Positions 1 through 13,385 of a stretch of DNA of 64,000 nucleotides are shown here, piece by piece. Below the pieces are notes generated by a model. It ran no database searches, was not told where the DNA came from, and saw only the letters and a program-made list of their open reading frames with translations. Numbering within the stretch: position 1 is the first letter of the stretch; every line of letters begins with the position of its first letter. The stretch lies in assembly GCA_035041965.1 (NCBI GenBank), contig JAPYMA010000051.1:1-64000 (forward strand), in the 5' to 3' direction. The position numbers were made by a program, and so were the translations under genes. Source of the DNA: Anisakis pegreffii. Lineage: Eukaryota; Nematoda; Chromadorea; Rhabditida; Anisakidae.

Positions 1-540
1 AGTTAGTTGAATTTAACATACTGGTTTTGCTTTTGGGTTTATCTGTAAATTTCATTAGCCCCTAACGTCATCGATGCGATTGCGCAATGGTTGATTGCTC
101 ACACTGGGAATTTCATGAAAGATAACCTTTTGAATAACGCGAAAACGGATGATGATAAGCGGAGAGTCAGCTCACTTCGAAATTCACTTTTAACGTTTTG
201 ATTTGACCGAAAATTTTTTCTTCAGCATTCAAACGAATAATATTAATCACACATCAGTTATCAGATTATGTTTTCGCTTTGCAAATTATGTGTGATTAAT
301 ATTATTCGTTTGAATGCTGAAGAAAAAATTTTCGGTCAAATCAAAACGTTAAAAGTGAATTTCGAAGTGAGCTGACTCTCCGCTTATCATCATCCGTTTT
401 TGCGTTATTCAAAAGGTTATCTTTCATGAAATTCCCAGTGTGAGCAATCAATCATTGCGCAATCGCATCGATGACGTTAGGGGCTAATGAAATTTACAGA
501 TAAACCCAAAAGCAAAACCAGTATGTTAAATTCAACTAAG
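1..540. mobile_element. Large foldback (palindromic) element, left end beyond window
   Basis: Positions 3-254 and 288-539 are near-perfect inverted copies of each other (about 250 bp per arm, only a few mismatches noticed, for example near 99 and 161) separated by a 33-nt loop at 255-287. A copy of the left arm plus loop recurs at 35430-35706, so this is a dispersed family and not a unique palindrome. The flank of that second copy resembles the sequence just right of 540, so the true ends may lie slightly outside the limits given. No transposase ORF is present. The element sits downstream of the last NUP160 exon seen here, so it probably lies in an intron of that gene. The near identity of the arms means recent origin, arm conversion or an assembly artefact. 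Confidence 0.85.
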
Positions 541-808
541 GAAAAAGGCGGAAGAGGAAAGGCACTGCAACCATTACAACAACGGTAACAATCACAATAC
601 AGTGACATCGATCATAATATAAATGCATATGTCAATGATGAGCATAATATCAATTATATAATAATCACAAATACCTCTAGAATCTCAACAAAACAAAAAA
701 CAATTATAATACGAATCACATCAAAAACAATCACTATAAGATACGAGTGAGAAAAATCACATCAATAATAATACAACAAGAAAACATGATCAGTAATTTG
801 CAAGTTAC

Positions 809-3800
809 CTGCATAACAGCCAAGCTCGATCGAATAACTTCTTCTCGATGAGTCGATTCAAAACTTCTTCTGATTTCGCTGGTGGAATCGACGTTTTCAT
901 TGCGCTCTTTGCGTCCAACGGAGTTGACGCGTGGAGAAGTGCATAACGACAATCGCATAATATCGAATCCTGAATCAACAATCAAAATCCTTGAACATAC
1001 ATCTCACTGCAAACTCATATTCCAAGCAACAAATTTCACCAAAACTAAAACAAATAAAATAAACAACTCGCAGTCAATAAGACAAAACGAAACGTAATGA
1101 TATTCGAGTGAAATGAATACTTTCAGAATTTCGTCGATACTTCGTATTATCAACGGTTTCGATACTGTCAATCGTGCTGCTTTATTATTCCCTTCAGCAC
1201 TGCTCTCTTCAGTTGACGGCAAATGACCACTCCCACTGCTGATCTCTTCGTCTAAATCGTCCGTACCATTCCAAACATCAATTCGACTACTTCCATTAAC
1301 CTTCAACAAAATAATAATCCCATTCAAGTCGATAATCCCAAAACTATCCATCCTTCTGCAACCCAATCGGATATTTCATTGTTTGCACAGTTTACACATC
1401 AATACAACCAAAACTTCAATCGTTTCAAAACAAAATTCATCAAAAACCAAACCAAAGCTAACCTTCGCCAGTACAAATCAAACGAAATCAACTCAATAAA
1501 TGAATATAAAAATCCAAAAAACCACCAACCTGAGGTGTAAAAATTGTTAGAAATCGCAGTTCTTTCGGCAATAAGTTGAGTGTTTCACCGACAACACTCA
1601 AACAGCGACATCTTCTCAGCAGAATTTCCCCATTTTGCACTTCTTCACACAAACGATTCGCCAGTTCATACATTGAGAGGGCAGCTAAAAACTCACAACC
1701 ACACCATTAAATACGATCGCTAACCATTCATAATAAATAATTGTTATGAAAAATAAAATAAGAATCGCAGTGAAAACAAACCTTTCACAAAATTCTTCTG
1801 CTTGAAATAAAATGCAAACAATAAATCGTACAAACTGCTGTCTTCGGAAATATCCGCTGCCCGTGCACGTCCTTCCAGTATATTAATCACCTAAAAACAT
1901 TGATATTACAATATCCAACGTGAACTTACTTCATTTCTCGCAAACCAACTAAACAAATGATCTTCCTATGAACTTACTTGATATTCCATATTTCCATAAT
2001 CCAGGCTCACCAACACTTTTCGCTGATCAGCATCGATCAGCTTCGCCAATAATTCTCGCAAACAAATCTTCTGGTTCTCGACTGATGGATTCGAGAGGAG
2101 TGTACGTAATGAATCCTTGTATCGTCCGGTGTGCAATTCATGTTTGAAGATTGTCGTATAAACTGTGGCCTGAAATGGAAGAACACGTTTCCTGGTTAAG
2201 CACTCAGTCGCTAAGTGAGTTGTTACGCAATTCATCTCACCACATCCAAATCAAAATCAAAAACAAATCTACAACTTTGCCAAGTCAATCACCCCATTCG
2301 CATCAAACAAATTCGAATGCACCAAATCAGTTCATCAAATGCCCATAAAATATTGCTGTTTGCACTTAGTTCGTTCCTTAACATTCGTTAACACTTCTTT
2401 GTAAGTGTTTAAAACCTCAATCGTCCCGACCATAATCTCTATTATTACTTCCGTCACACATTATTAAGAGGTAATAATAATAATAACATCAATAATAATG
2501 AGAACTTACCAATAATGGATCGTCCGGCACACACTTCCTCAGAGCAAGTCGACCCAATTGCACCAATTGCTCTCCGTAATTATACGATTCCATTATCGTC
2601 ATCACCTCAACGCAAATATGAATGAATATCTCCAAACCTCTCCAAATATCTCCAAACCCTCACAATCAGAGCTACTCATCCAAACAATACTAGTATTAAC
2701 ATCACCACTTCATTTCAATTCAATACTTTGAACCAGCAGTTCAACTCAACACACTTCAATGCTGAAAGTCATCTTAAAATATTTTTGAATTCATCAAAAA
2801 ATTTGGCTCACATTTAAGAAGAATTCTGTGATCGATGGATTCTTTGAAGTCGTATCGCCCAAGGCATACAGTACACCTCGTAACGCCTCATCCTGTTGTT
2901 CCATTCCCTCCAATGCGTCCAAAAATGAATGAAGTGCCTGCAAATATCACACAATAATAATGATAATAATCACGGCACTATGTATGAAATCCCATTCAAA
3001 TGACAACCATCAGAACACCTCACCTTGTCCGGTTGCGATAAGCCGGAATATGCGATTCCTTCGAAGAATCGGAAGGCATTCAATAACTCTTTGATATAAG
3101 GTTCATTCAACTGGCAATATTCCTGAAATGAAACAACAAAAACAATAACCATAATAATAACACGAAAAACATTAAACAACAACGATAAATAACAATTACC
3201 GCAATAATCAAAAATTAACTTCTCCCTTCTCTAAGCAATAAGCAAATAAGTAATTCGAAGAAAAAGCAAAGCAAACAATCCAACTCTCTCACCACTTACC
3301 AAAAGTGCACTATAATGATGTCCTGATGCCAGGAATTTCGGCAGTAGCAACGCCGGACTTTCAGGCCATAACGCTATTTGCGCTGTCGATATTAAACGTC
3401 CAATAAACTGCGAGTAATTTCGTCGCGTTGCCATTTCAGTGTGTTGTCCTTCAGCTCTATTTCTGCCCATCGTCATTCGCGTAGATCCCAAATTCTCTTG
3501 TTCACCATCCATCACCACTCCTATGTCGTTTCCAAGATTCTGTCGACGTCTCGAAGTCGCATCCAAATTCCCATCCACCAGTCGATCACCGCGTTTGCTT
3601 CTATTGCCTTCCTCTTCTAAACCCTCGTCGTCATCCTCATCCGCTTCACCCTCCTCTTCCATATCGTCATCCAAATAGATCTCAAGTTAAAAACAGGTTC
3701 ATTTCCGCCTTCTCTCATATCGGGACAAATAATTTCAAATACGTTCCTTTCCGTCTAGAACAACTCAATCCAGAGTAAGAAAACTGCGCATCAATGAACC

Positions 3801-6800
3801 ATCCAAGTTGAAAAAGGCAAATACCTTGGCATGTGCATAACCTTCGATTGCCGTTAGCCCTGTTCCAGTGAAGAATGCTTCGGCTAATGACGTTTCATTA
3901 TCAATACAGCTGAAATTCGATTACTTTATTCAATCCAATCAAAACAATAATAATAACAATAACAAAATAATTAAATCATTAGTCAATTATACAAATTTGA
4001 AAAAATAAATTCATACTTTGCGATTCGGATCGCAGCTGCTTGAGATAGCACTGTGTATTGTCGATTCACGTTGTGCAGAGTTCGCTCGTGGATATTCAAC
4101 GTCATATCCCACCGAGCGTCTCGTTTCAACAAAAATTCCTGAAGCAACAAGATACCAATCAAAAGAAACAATTTACTTTCTCACACATTAGCCAGTTTTC
4201 ATCACCACGCTCTTTTACTCTAACAAACATTCAAAATTTGGTTCTCAAAATTCCAAACTGAACTACAAAAATTTCCAAAAGACTCACATTCGTATTGCAA
4301 ATCGCCCTTGCCACAGCAACGAATGCAATAAGCCGATGACTAAAAATTAAACGATCGTCGATTTGCCGTCTCAGTGAAGCTGCCAGAAGACCAGCCGTGA
4401 ACGATCCACCATATGGTACGTGTGCGTTCACCACTCAAATAATTATAACGACAAAATAATTAAATCCTTCGACAAGTCAGTTGAACAACAAGGTAATTTA
4501 CATCTCAACTTTGGATTTACAGTATAAATTTGAAATATAAAATATGATGTCCCAATATCATGAAAATAACAAATACAACAATCCTAATAACAACAAACCC
4601 AGTTACATCAACTCTCATCACGACACCCGCAACAAAAATAATAAACACCATAATAATAACCACCCCAGTCAAAACAACAAAACTTACGGTGTGTACTGAA
4701 ATCAACCGGTGTCATTTCGGCGAATTTGCTGATAACATCCTCGATAAAACGTGATATTTCTTGGAAGTGCCTCGAGAACTCTTGAATATCTTCAACTGAT
4801 AACGAGTCTGGCACCTCAAATCAATCAGTCAATCAATCTCTATCATTTAAACTCCTCCTTATTTTTCAACTTTACTGTAAAATCATCCAAACAAATCAAA
4901 ACCACCAACAAACCATTTCATTCGCTGCGAATTTCATCGCCACTCCCATACACAATTCTAACGCATCCAAATCCAGAATTCCCGACTGGCAACGTCCTTC
5001 GATTAATGTCCGCAGCCATTCCATCTGCTCGTCACAGTTACGACAAATCGTCAGTCGTCCCTGAACAACGATAAACACAATAATAATATTAACAAAAATG
5101 AAGATAATAATAACAAGGATATAACAAGTCGATGATAATCTTCGCACCTTAAAAAGTTCCTATAATCCCACTAGCTACTCTAAAACATTTTGGCCAATCT
5201 CAAATAATCTACAAATCCTATATCCACTAAGCTCAGCCATCCACAGGCAAATATTTGACCTATAAAAGTTCATTTGAAAGGAATCAACAAAACAAATCAA
5301 GGTGTCGTTCACCTGCTGTATTGTTCCATATAGCGCCAACGATTTCGAATGCCATATCGCCATCGGTCTGCATGCAGCTTCATTCAGTTGTTGTGCGTTG
5401 TTTTGGAGTGTCACCCAGAAGCGTTTCGATGCCTCTTCGTTGCTTCGACCTCCACCCATTATCGATGAACGTTCCGCTCGACTCATGTGATGCTGATCGA
5501 ACTGAACAACACTCAATCAAATCTCAATAAAATCCAAAACAATTCCGAACAATCCAAACATTATCGAAATCAAATTAAAATTGACCTGCTACAATCGCAC
5601 ATCAACCCTTCAACACTTCAAATTCAAGGTTCATCAAAAACACCAGTAAAGACCCAACTCCAAATCACCCAATCCCTGACAAGCACTACTTAAAATCATC
5701 CACTTAATCTAAACTAGGCAATCGTTCACCAACACAATTCAAAAAGTGCATGCATTTCAAAACACCTAGAAACCAAAAAACGCAATGTTCCAATTGTCTT
5801 CACATTATGAATTCTTAATATAACTGAACAAACAAATAATAATAATAACAATCAGAACAATAATAACAACGCTCATAAATGATACCTGAGGTGAATTCAG
5901 ATACTGGTCCAGTGCTTCACCCAATCCTTTCCAATCATTTCGTTGTACTGTAGAAAAGATCGACTCGTTACCTTCATGTTTACACACTAACTGCAACATT
6001 CCATTATTATTGCCACATTATGTTCGCTATCATTAATACTATCACAATACAACATCATCAAACCACACCATCAATACAATTCATAACGAATAAATATCAC
6101 TCAATACCAATGCCCGTTCAAAATGCCTACCATAACAAACTATTTATTGCATTTGCTTTCACTGCAAATTTCCCGACATATTGTTGCCTTTCACTTTTCT
6201 ATACAAAACCAACAATGAATGAACAAATAACCAAGTGAACACAAACAAAATATATACCTGCAACGATCTCACAACCACATCAAAGGAGAAGTTATCCGCG
6301 TCGAAGATTCGATAACGTTTCATCGCACACGGCCCCAGTCTCTGCGCCATAAAACAGTCGATTTCGGCGTTGAACGCTTGCGGTACACTGATCTCTTCCC
6401 AGTCCTTTCGTAGTGTCGCATCTCCAATTGAGCTGAAATCAATCATCTTCATTCTTTACTCATTATTTAAAAATTTGAAATCATTCTTTATCATCTTCTT
6501 TATTCATTATTTAATCAGTCATCTTCTTTATTATTCAAATTATTTCATCATTCAAACTCATACAATCTATGCTTTGCGATACAATTGCAACGATATCCGC
6601 ATTTCACGATTCCACTCGCTTTCTACTCCGTTCCAAAACCAACCAACAAATGAATAAACCAATAAAACAATTCCCATCTCAAATACTACCTGTCCAATGA
6701 GGCAGTCATCAAACAATGTCGACCGTCAGCCGTACGACAAAGTGCCAATAACTTTATCTCATCTTCGCTATCGATCATCGAAAAGTCCATCACATCCACC

Positions 6801-9033
6801 TGTAATCATCAGTACTGCTATCTAGAATTATCATCCACATACTCACCTAGAATCATTGCTCTCCATCGCTTTTTAACTATCATATGGATGATTACATAAA
6901 TCATCTGAAGAAATACCTCCTTAATATTGCAAAAATCGCTCACAATATCTTCAGATATCTCCTTCACGTAAAAAACGAAATGAACTTATCGAACACCGTC
7001 GTTCAAACTATATATATTATCAGCTGAATCCGTTTACATTTTCCGTCTCAATTTTGACTCAGATTGATAAAACATCATTATTATTTCTTACATTCGGCAG
7101 CGCCAGAGTTCTCAACGGCACCAAAAGGCCACTGTAATCACCCGGTTTCGATGGACGAATGTAACCGAGCAGAATCTGAAACAAATCCGCAAATCAACGA
7201 CTGAACTTTAAAGACACAAATCATAATGATGCAATAATAAAACATCGAATTCACTAAAAATCCAATACAAAACAATCTCATCTCCACATCCCACTGTTAC
7301 GATCGCCTTGAAGTTGAGTTGCCACGTAGATTCGCCCAACGCAATCGAATATTTTCAAAGCAGTCGCAATTACTGCAACAACAATCGCAATCATATTTAT
7401 AATAACAAAAATATACCTTTAGAATAAATGAAAATCAATCTTTATGATACGAATATCAAACCACATTAAATATCCTTAACATTCTAACAGACCAAAAAAA
7501 GAATCGACTCATTAAACTATACCCGAAGCACCGCTCACAGACGTGTCCCAGTTGAACTGATTCGGCAAATTCACGCTGAATACTTTTGCTGTTGTCTGGA
7601 ATACTCAATAATAATAACAATAACAATAAATAATAACGTAATAATACTAATAACATCTTACAACATTAGCATTAAATCCAACAATAATAACAATATCAAT
7701 AATGAACGCTCTCCAATAATGACCATCTAACACCGTAATCTCCATCAAACAACTCAACAAATAATAAGACCATATCAAATCATACTGATCAATTCACAAA
7801 CAACTAACCGAATAAACGTGTAAATCCGCATCTTTATACAGGACATAAAATAGCATCTGTCCTCCACCAGTACTCCCCATGAACGGTGTAAGCGACGCTA
7901 TCACTCGTGAGTCTGATGATTCCGATTTTATCATTCGATGCAAGAAACTGTCACTTTTCAGCACATTCTCTGTCACTGCAATACATCCCACATCAACACG
8001 AGCACACAATCGCTCCTACTACTCAATTACCAATTCCATATACAAACATATCCAACAAAAAAGATCACTAACCATCCGAAACTGCTCCCAGGACATGATG
8101 CATTTGTACCAAAACGAAGCGTCCATCATTCATAAAACATCCAATCGTTGTGCCATTACTGCTGCTGTGCAATATACCTGCACGCTGGATGCATCCTTGT
8201 GTTGTCAGTTCGTATTTATCGTGGAACAACGATACGGATGTATTATCGTGCAGTTCGGATATGAATGATTTCTTCAACAAATAAAATAACAAAGATACCA
8301 ATCATAACACCACTAACAATAACAATAATAATAGTCAAAATAATAACAGCAAAAACAAACCAAGCCAGATGGGTCATCAGTAGGCATTTGAATGAAGAAG
8401 CGGTGTATGGTTGTCTGAGTCGGTACGATGAAGACGAGTTTACCGTTCGAGAAAGTGAACACTGTTCCTGGTATAATATGAGATCGGATCAAATTGATCA
8501 GCAAGCACGTCCCATTCAACAGATCCGTTTCAACACTTCGCTCTTCTATCGTCAAATTACTTCCGTTAGCACGCCTGTAACGATGAATTCAATACGAAAT
8601 ACTCTAAATTATATTCTCCTCGTTCCATATCACCAATACTAAAGAACATATCTCAACATACCGCTAAATATATTATCCAGATAATCATCAAGAAGCGAAG
8701 ATAAAACAATTCATTTGTGACATTTCACAGTACATAATGCACATCACCATTGAATTGTAATTGTTCATCAAACAGAAAACGATAATTCAGAATAAGAATA
8801 ACAAGAGTAATACCCGTTACTCATTCATAATCGATTCATTTCTAGGAACATACTAACAGGAATCACACTTACAAAAACGGTACTGATTAAAATACTAACA
8901 ATATCAATGAAGGCAAAAGTAGCAAATCGTTACCATATCAAAAATCGATCCTTATAGGCAGAAATCTCCCCGAAATTGAAACATCCTACCGATGGTTCCA
9001 CCTCATCACCGTCTAGCGATCGAATTGTACCGT
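809..9033 (-). CDS. NUP160: Nucleoporin NUP160 (nuclear pore Y-complex), partial at both ends
   Basis: Scaffold nucleoporin of the outer-ring Y-complex (Nup107-160), needed for pore assembly and mRNA export; the C. elegans counterpart is npp-6. Twenty-six exons join with consistent phase (about 1210 codons): 8934-9033, 8361-8574, 8073-8271, 7809-7975, 7523-7595, 7326-7372, 7092-7175, 6917-6961, 6690-6799, 6258-6432, 5886-5990, 5313-5501, 4914-5060, 4688-4814, 4288-4433, 4017-4138, 3825-3909, 3300-3680, 3024-3122, 2812-2937, 2510-2605, 1978-2169, 1782-1890, 1530-1684, 1121-1300, 809-969. Recognition rests on collinear similarity to human NUP160: N-terminal propeller motifs around FLIW, TDLLNGT and QTTIHR, then the helical part with YTTIFKHELHTGRY, LEGRARAADI and LFDRAWLLC. 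An acidic insert (DDDMEEEGEADEDDDEG) lies in exon 3300-3680. The first exon is unresolved, and the last roughly 200 residues should lie left of position 1. Confidence 0.93.
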
Positions 9034-9451
9034 CTGAAATGGAAGGCAAAAACGTTCCACATTCACAATCCCGTCCGGTATTTTAGATGGTCTAATGAAT
9101 TATTCAAACACAATAACAGACTGTAGATGGCGCAGATGGAAAAGAACAAATCATAATGCATAGATTTGTCAGCATTGAAGACAATTTAAATAAAATTTAC
9201 CTGTGCGAATAGTGCGTCTTCAATTGGTGAGCGTGTCGTTGAATCGACGACGTCCTTTCGATTTGAGTACACACACCTTTTTCCCAACCTGTCGTCCTGA
9301 AACCGAACTATGGAAATCAACAGTTTTGCATAAATGAAACAGTAATGACGGATATGAGAAGCTAAATGATTATTGGAACAATTTGGAGTACATGAGAAAG
9401 GAAAACTAAATGAGTGAATGAATGAATAGAATCAGGAAAGAGAATAATGAC

Positions 9452-9538
9452 CTGTCAAATGCTTCGATGACCAATCGAAGTTCGCGAATCCAAGGCCGAG
9501 TTTTCCTCTAGCGGTCCACCGTCCCCGATCCACGCGAT
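9452..9538 (-). other. Candidate upstream coding exon of NUP160
   Basis: On the minus strand this segment has a TTTCAG acceptor, an open frame ending in FANFDWSSKHLT, and a weak GTCATT donor. Its exit phase (one base) fits the next resolved exon at 8934-9033, which needs phase 1. A competing exon-like segment at 9202-9297 has a good GTAAAT donor but hits a stop in the frame that would be required. No convincing start codon was found, so the 5' end of the gene remains open. Confidence 0.3.
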
Positions 9539-9603
9539 CTGAAAGCAAAGGGATTAAACTTTGAAAAGAAATATCGGCCAATTAGACAGGATGATATTAG
9601 ACA

Positions 9604-9960
9604 TGCGTCCACGAGTGGACGCAGAAGTGAACAACGTTGAGATCCGATGGCTCACCACGCCATCGGATCTCGTCCAACGGGAGATCATCTCGCCGTTGGA
9701 TGAAATAAATAAATGAAACAATAAAAAACAACACCCCCCAACCCCAACCCCCCTCCCCTCCCCCCTCCCCACCCCCTCCCCACCCCCTCCCCACCCCCTC
9801 CCCAACCCCCCTCCCCAACCCCTCCCCACTCCACCCCTCCCCCCGCCCCAACCCCGATCCCTAAACCAGTTCATTCCTCAATCCTCTGAGAGATCACTTC
9901 AGAGGATTGAGGAATGAACTTATCCGGCGGTGGCCCACCCATCCCAACCCCGCCACCGCC
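9604..9960. repeat. Cluster of perfect hairpins around a C-rich tract
   Basis: Five inverted repeats lie in 360 bp: 9604-9612/9615-9623 (9 bp), 9639-9651/9659-9671 (13 bp), 9674-9680/9693-9699 (7 bp plus an inner stem), 9868-9889/9899-9920 (22 bp, 9-nt loop) and 9926-9933/9953-9960 (8 bp). Between the third and fourth is a C-rich minisatellite (about 9731-9858, units like CCCCACCCCCTC) whose minus strand could form G-quadruplexes. Apparent reading frames here are low-complexity Gly/Arg translations and are not called as genes. Confidence 0.8.
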
Positions 9961-10041
9961 TCTGGAAAGTAGGAATAATATTAACTTAACTAAGTCTCAC
10001 GACTGATCACATTAATGATTCAAAATTCCAGCTATCCCATA

Positions 10042-10240
10042 ATAGTGATGGCATCCGAACGGTGTTCGGTCGGAAAAATTCGACAAATTTCAATCGGAAT
10101 TCCGAATATTAGAATCTCGGAATATTAATTCGGTCGGATTCCGACCGATGAATTCCGAGATTCGATCGGAATTCCGAATGTCGCGATGCTGAAAAATCAA
10201 TTCCGACCGAACTGAAATGTCGTTCGGATGCCATCACTAT
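10042..10240. mobile_element. MITE-like element with nested palindromes
   Basis: The ends are inverted copies: ATAGTGATGGCATCCGAACG at the left and its complement at the right. The interior is built of further palindromes with the motifs TTCGGTCGG and GGAATTCCGA, so the entire 199 bp can fold on itself. It has no coding capacity. A clean target-site duplication could not be assigned. It lies upstream of NUP160. Confidence 0.7.
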
Positions 10241-12714
10241 CCAATGTCTCATCCGTCCTCTATCAGTGAGCCATGTGTTGTGGTAAATTACTCTAAGCAC
10301 TCCTTCTGAAGTAATTTTGTCTACCCAGTTGATTTCATACTGCAGCTGAATCCTCAGCAATCTTAAATCGACCGTTTTCCCGATTTCAGCACGAAATTTG
10401 GTGGGTAAGGAGCCCATCCACGCTTCCCAACCTCTCCAACATCCCTGAAGCATTCATGGAATGAAGCAGTATTACTTACTGCTGGTTTCGATTGAATCAA
10501 TTATTCATAATCATGACAAGCTTCATATCAAAAACGCTCGTCTCATCAATGCTTCATATCTGATGTTGTCATTGCACTTAATTTCGATCTCATAACACCC
10601 TCCCCATGTTATAGTGGGGCATGGAGGAAGAATATAATAATAATTAAATAATAATAAGCATATAATAATAATAAAAATAATATAATAATAATAATAATAA
10701 TAAAGGATATAATAACATAACAATAACGGCTCTAGAAAACCAATGATGACTGCAAACTAGAACCAAAATATCGAAATTTTCAATTCATCAGAATATTCGG
10801 AGTAACGGTATAAATACTGAAATTCCTCTGAATTTCAATCGAGAACCTCACACGTTACTCGTTTCATTACCATCACTTAAGTGATGCATTCTGATGTTTC
10901 GAGTAGAATCTCAATCAATTGAAACATATGCAATATGAACGAATGTCAATTCAACGCGCATCCAATTCATGCGCATTATTCCGTTCATCTAACCGAACTT
11001 CCGAATCACACCATTAATTGCAGAAGAATGCGATTATATTTCCGTTACATACAATTTTTGATACCTTTCGATATCTGCTGAATTCTATCGTGATTTTCAA
11101 CAGTTTGAAGGAACCAATTTCCTCATTCAGCGCAAACGAAAACTCTCAACTGAAGACTGCTTCTAAACAAATTCGCATTCACAATAAATCCAAAACGCGA
11201 GAACTTTCAGCATCAAATAATTCGAAAAACTCTTCAGAACAATTTGCGCCCGTCCAACGTAATTCTAAATGAGCGCTTTTTGAAGATTTTGTGTTCTCGC
11301 TCGAAACCCATGAACAGCGCCGAAATCACTGCTTTAAGTTCGAATTCTCTCCAAATTTTCAGCGAATAATCCGTGAAAAACGAAGCAAATCGCGTTACAA
11401 AACTTTCAAATTAATGCGATCTTCACATTTCCAAACAAATAGCCACGAAAATTAAATCAACTTAATCGATCGAAAAATTTTTCAGATACGAATCAGTTTG
11501 AATCAATTTCGATTCATTCGACTGCTTCTCAAAAACTGATCGATTGTTCAATGAAATCTCTTCGAAGTGTTTTTAATTTCTATCGAAAATTCTAAATCGA
11601 AATTCGCTTCTCAATTACTATCAACTCATACTTAACCAATTTCCACACTTCGAGTTTTCAATCAAACTTCACATGAAGTCACATGTGAATGAAAAAAGAT
11701 TCGATTCAATGATTCATAAAATCCACATGAGCTCAAAATCATGTGAAAATATAATTCCGCCGTGATTTTTAACGGCTGTAAGCAACCAATTATCAAAAAT
11801 ATTGGTCGTTCATACCGATAATTTCCTCGCTCTCTGTTAGAACGATTTTTTGAAATTTCGAATAACGATTTTCAAAAAAAAAAAGAACTGAATAATATCA
11901 AATTCGCAAAAAATCCTCAAATAACTTCAAATATTCGGTTCCAATTTTCAGCTTCTTAAATATTTTCAATTAGAATGAAATAAATCAGAAAATTTTTGCC
12001 TTATTACATCTGCTAACTCGAACCATCACAAATAATCTTCGATAGACGACGGTTCGGCTTCGATTCCTCACAACCGTATCGAATCGGTTCCAACGATCAC
12101 AAAACCACTAATAAATTCATCGTAAACCGAAGCACCAATCCTTTTCCAGAAATTCTAACTATAATTTTTAAAAATCTGAATCATTCAACCACCCCACCTC
12201 CCTCCCCAAAGCTGACCGAGAAGAGATGAATAATTACTTAAAGAAATAAATTTCTCGGTCTTAGTTCGATCACCCCAATGCATAATAACAGCCAAATCCC
12301 TTCTAACAAATCGCACGTTCAATGGTATCTCTGAAAAGATTTGGCTCAACTCAACGATATAATACGATAAACAATGAATACACATAGCATCATAATCTCG
12401 AAACAATTGCAACAAATTCATCACAATTCACTAATAACAGCAATCAACTCAATTCAATGCAAATCATTCAAAATCAAAATAATGAATATTGAATATGACA
12501 AAATTATTTATAACATGTGAATTAGCTGCTATGTCCAGTCAATGACGATAATATGGCCAAGAACTGAATAATTCAGGGATATTCTGAAAGAGAAATAAAT
12601 ACATCACGACGATAAATGCGTAATGATTATATGTTACTGTTAATCACAGCAATTTTCGCATAGCAGCTAACTCAATTGAAAACGAAATCAATGATAAGAA
12701 TACAATCAATATTT
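10241..12714. other. AT-rich stretch without a supported gene
   Basis: The stretch holds a trinucleotide tract of ATA/AAT type at about 10627-10702. An open minus frame at about 10245-10440 was judged unsupported. From 10740 to 12700 I see only AT-rich sequence with short random frames and no convincing exon, RNA gene or transposon. Confidence 0.5.
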
Positions 12715-12945
12715 TCTTTTGATTTTTCAATTTTATTTATTTTTTGGATTTTTGTTTTTTTGTTTTTTTTTAATTTTTTAATATTTTTTGTTTTTTTAAT
12801 TTTTCAATATTTCTGTTTTTTTATTTTTTGATATTTTTGTTTTTTTTGATTTTTTTATCTTTTTTGTTTTTTTAATTTTTTAATATTTTTTGTTTTTTTT
12901 TAATTTTTTAATTTTTTTGTTTTTTCTTGTTTTTTCTTTTTACAA
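12715..12945. repeat. T-rich low-complexity tract
   Basis: About 230 bp made almost wholly of T runs broken by AA, G and A in a loose pattern (TTTTTGTTTTTTTAATTTTT). It reads as a degraded minisatellite or polypyrimidine-like tract. No gene is implied. Confidence 0.85.
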
Positions 12946-13021
12946 TAACGGATTACAATGACTAACGAAGCAAAGCGCCAATAAGCACAAAATCATTTCA
13001 CAAAATCGGATTACAGAAATA

Positions 13022-13385
13022 ACGATGATACTTATCTAATAACGATTCAACATAACTATTCAACGATTCAATAATACTTCAACGATTCAATAATGATTCA
13101 ACAATTCAATAATGATTCAACGATTCAACGACTTAACGATTCAATAACGATTCAACGATTCAACGATTCAACGATCTAACGATTCAATAACGATTCAAAA
13201 TAACTGTTCAACGATACAATGATTCAATGATTCAGCGAACTAACGATTCAGTAACGACTCAACGATTCAATGATTCAACGACATCAATAATGATTCAGCG
13301 ATTCAATGATTCAACGATTCAACGATTCACTAACGATGCAACGCTTCAATAACGATTCAGCGATCAATAGCGATTGATCTTTTTG
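13022..13385. repeat. Short tandem array of CGATTCAA-type units
   Basis: Dozens of copies of a core close to AACGATTCAAT, with variable spacing and substitutions (AATGATTCAACGATTCAAC). No coding or RNA feature was seen. It is followed at about 13562-13622 by a short TATCA-type microsatellite. Confidence 0.85.

Noticed and set aside
9554..9874. Gly/Arg-rich ORFs on the minus strand
   Set aside because: They are translations of the C-rich minisatellite, open in two frames at once.
10109..10453. 114-codon minus-strand ORF
   Set aside because: Its C-terminal third is the MITE at 10042-10240, and the rest has no recognisable homology. It could be a relic of an exon, but support is lacking.
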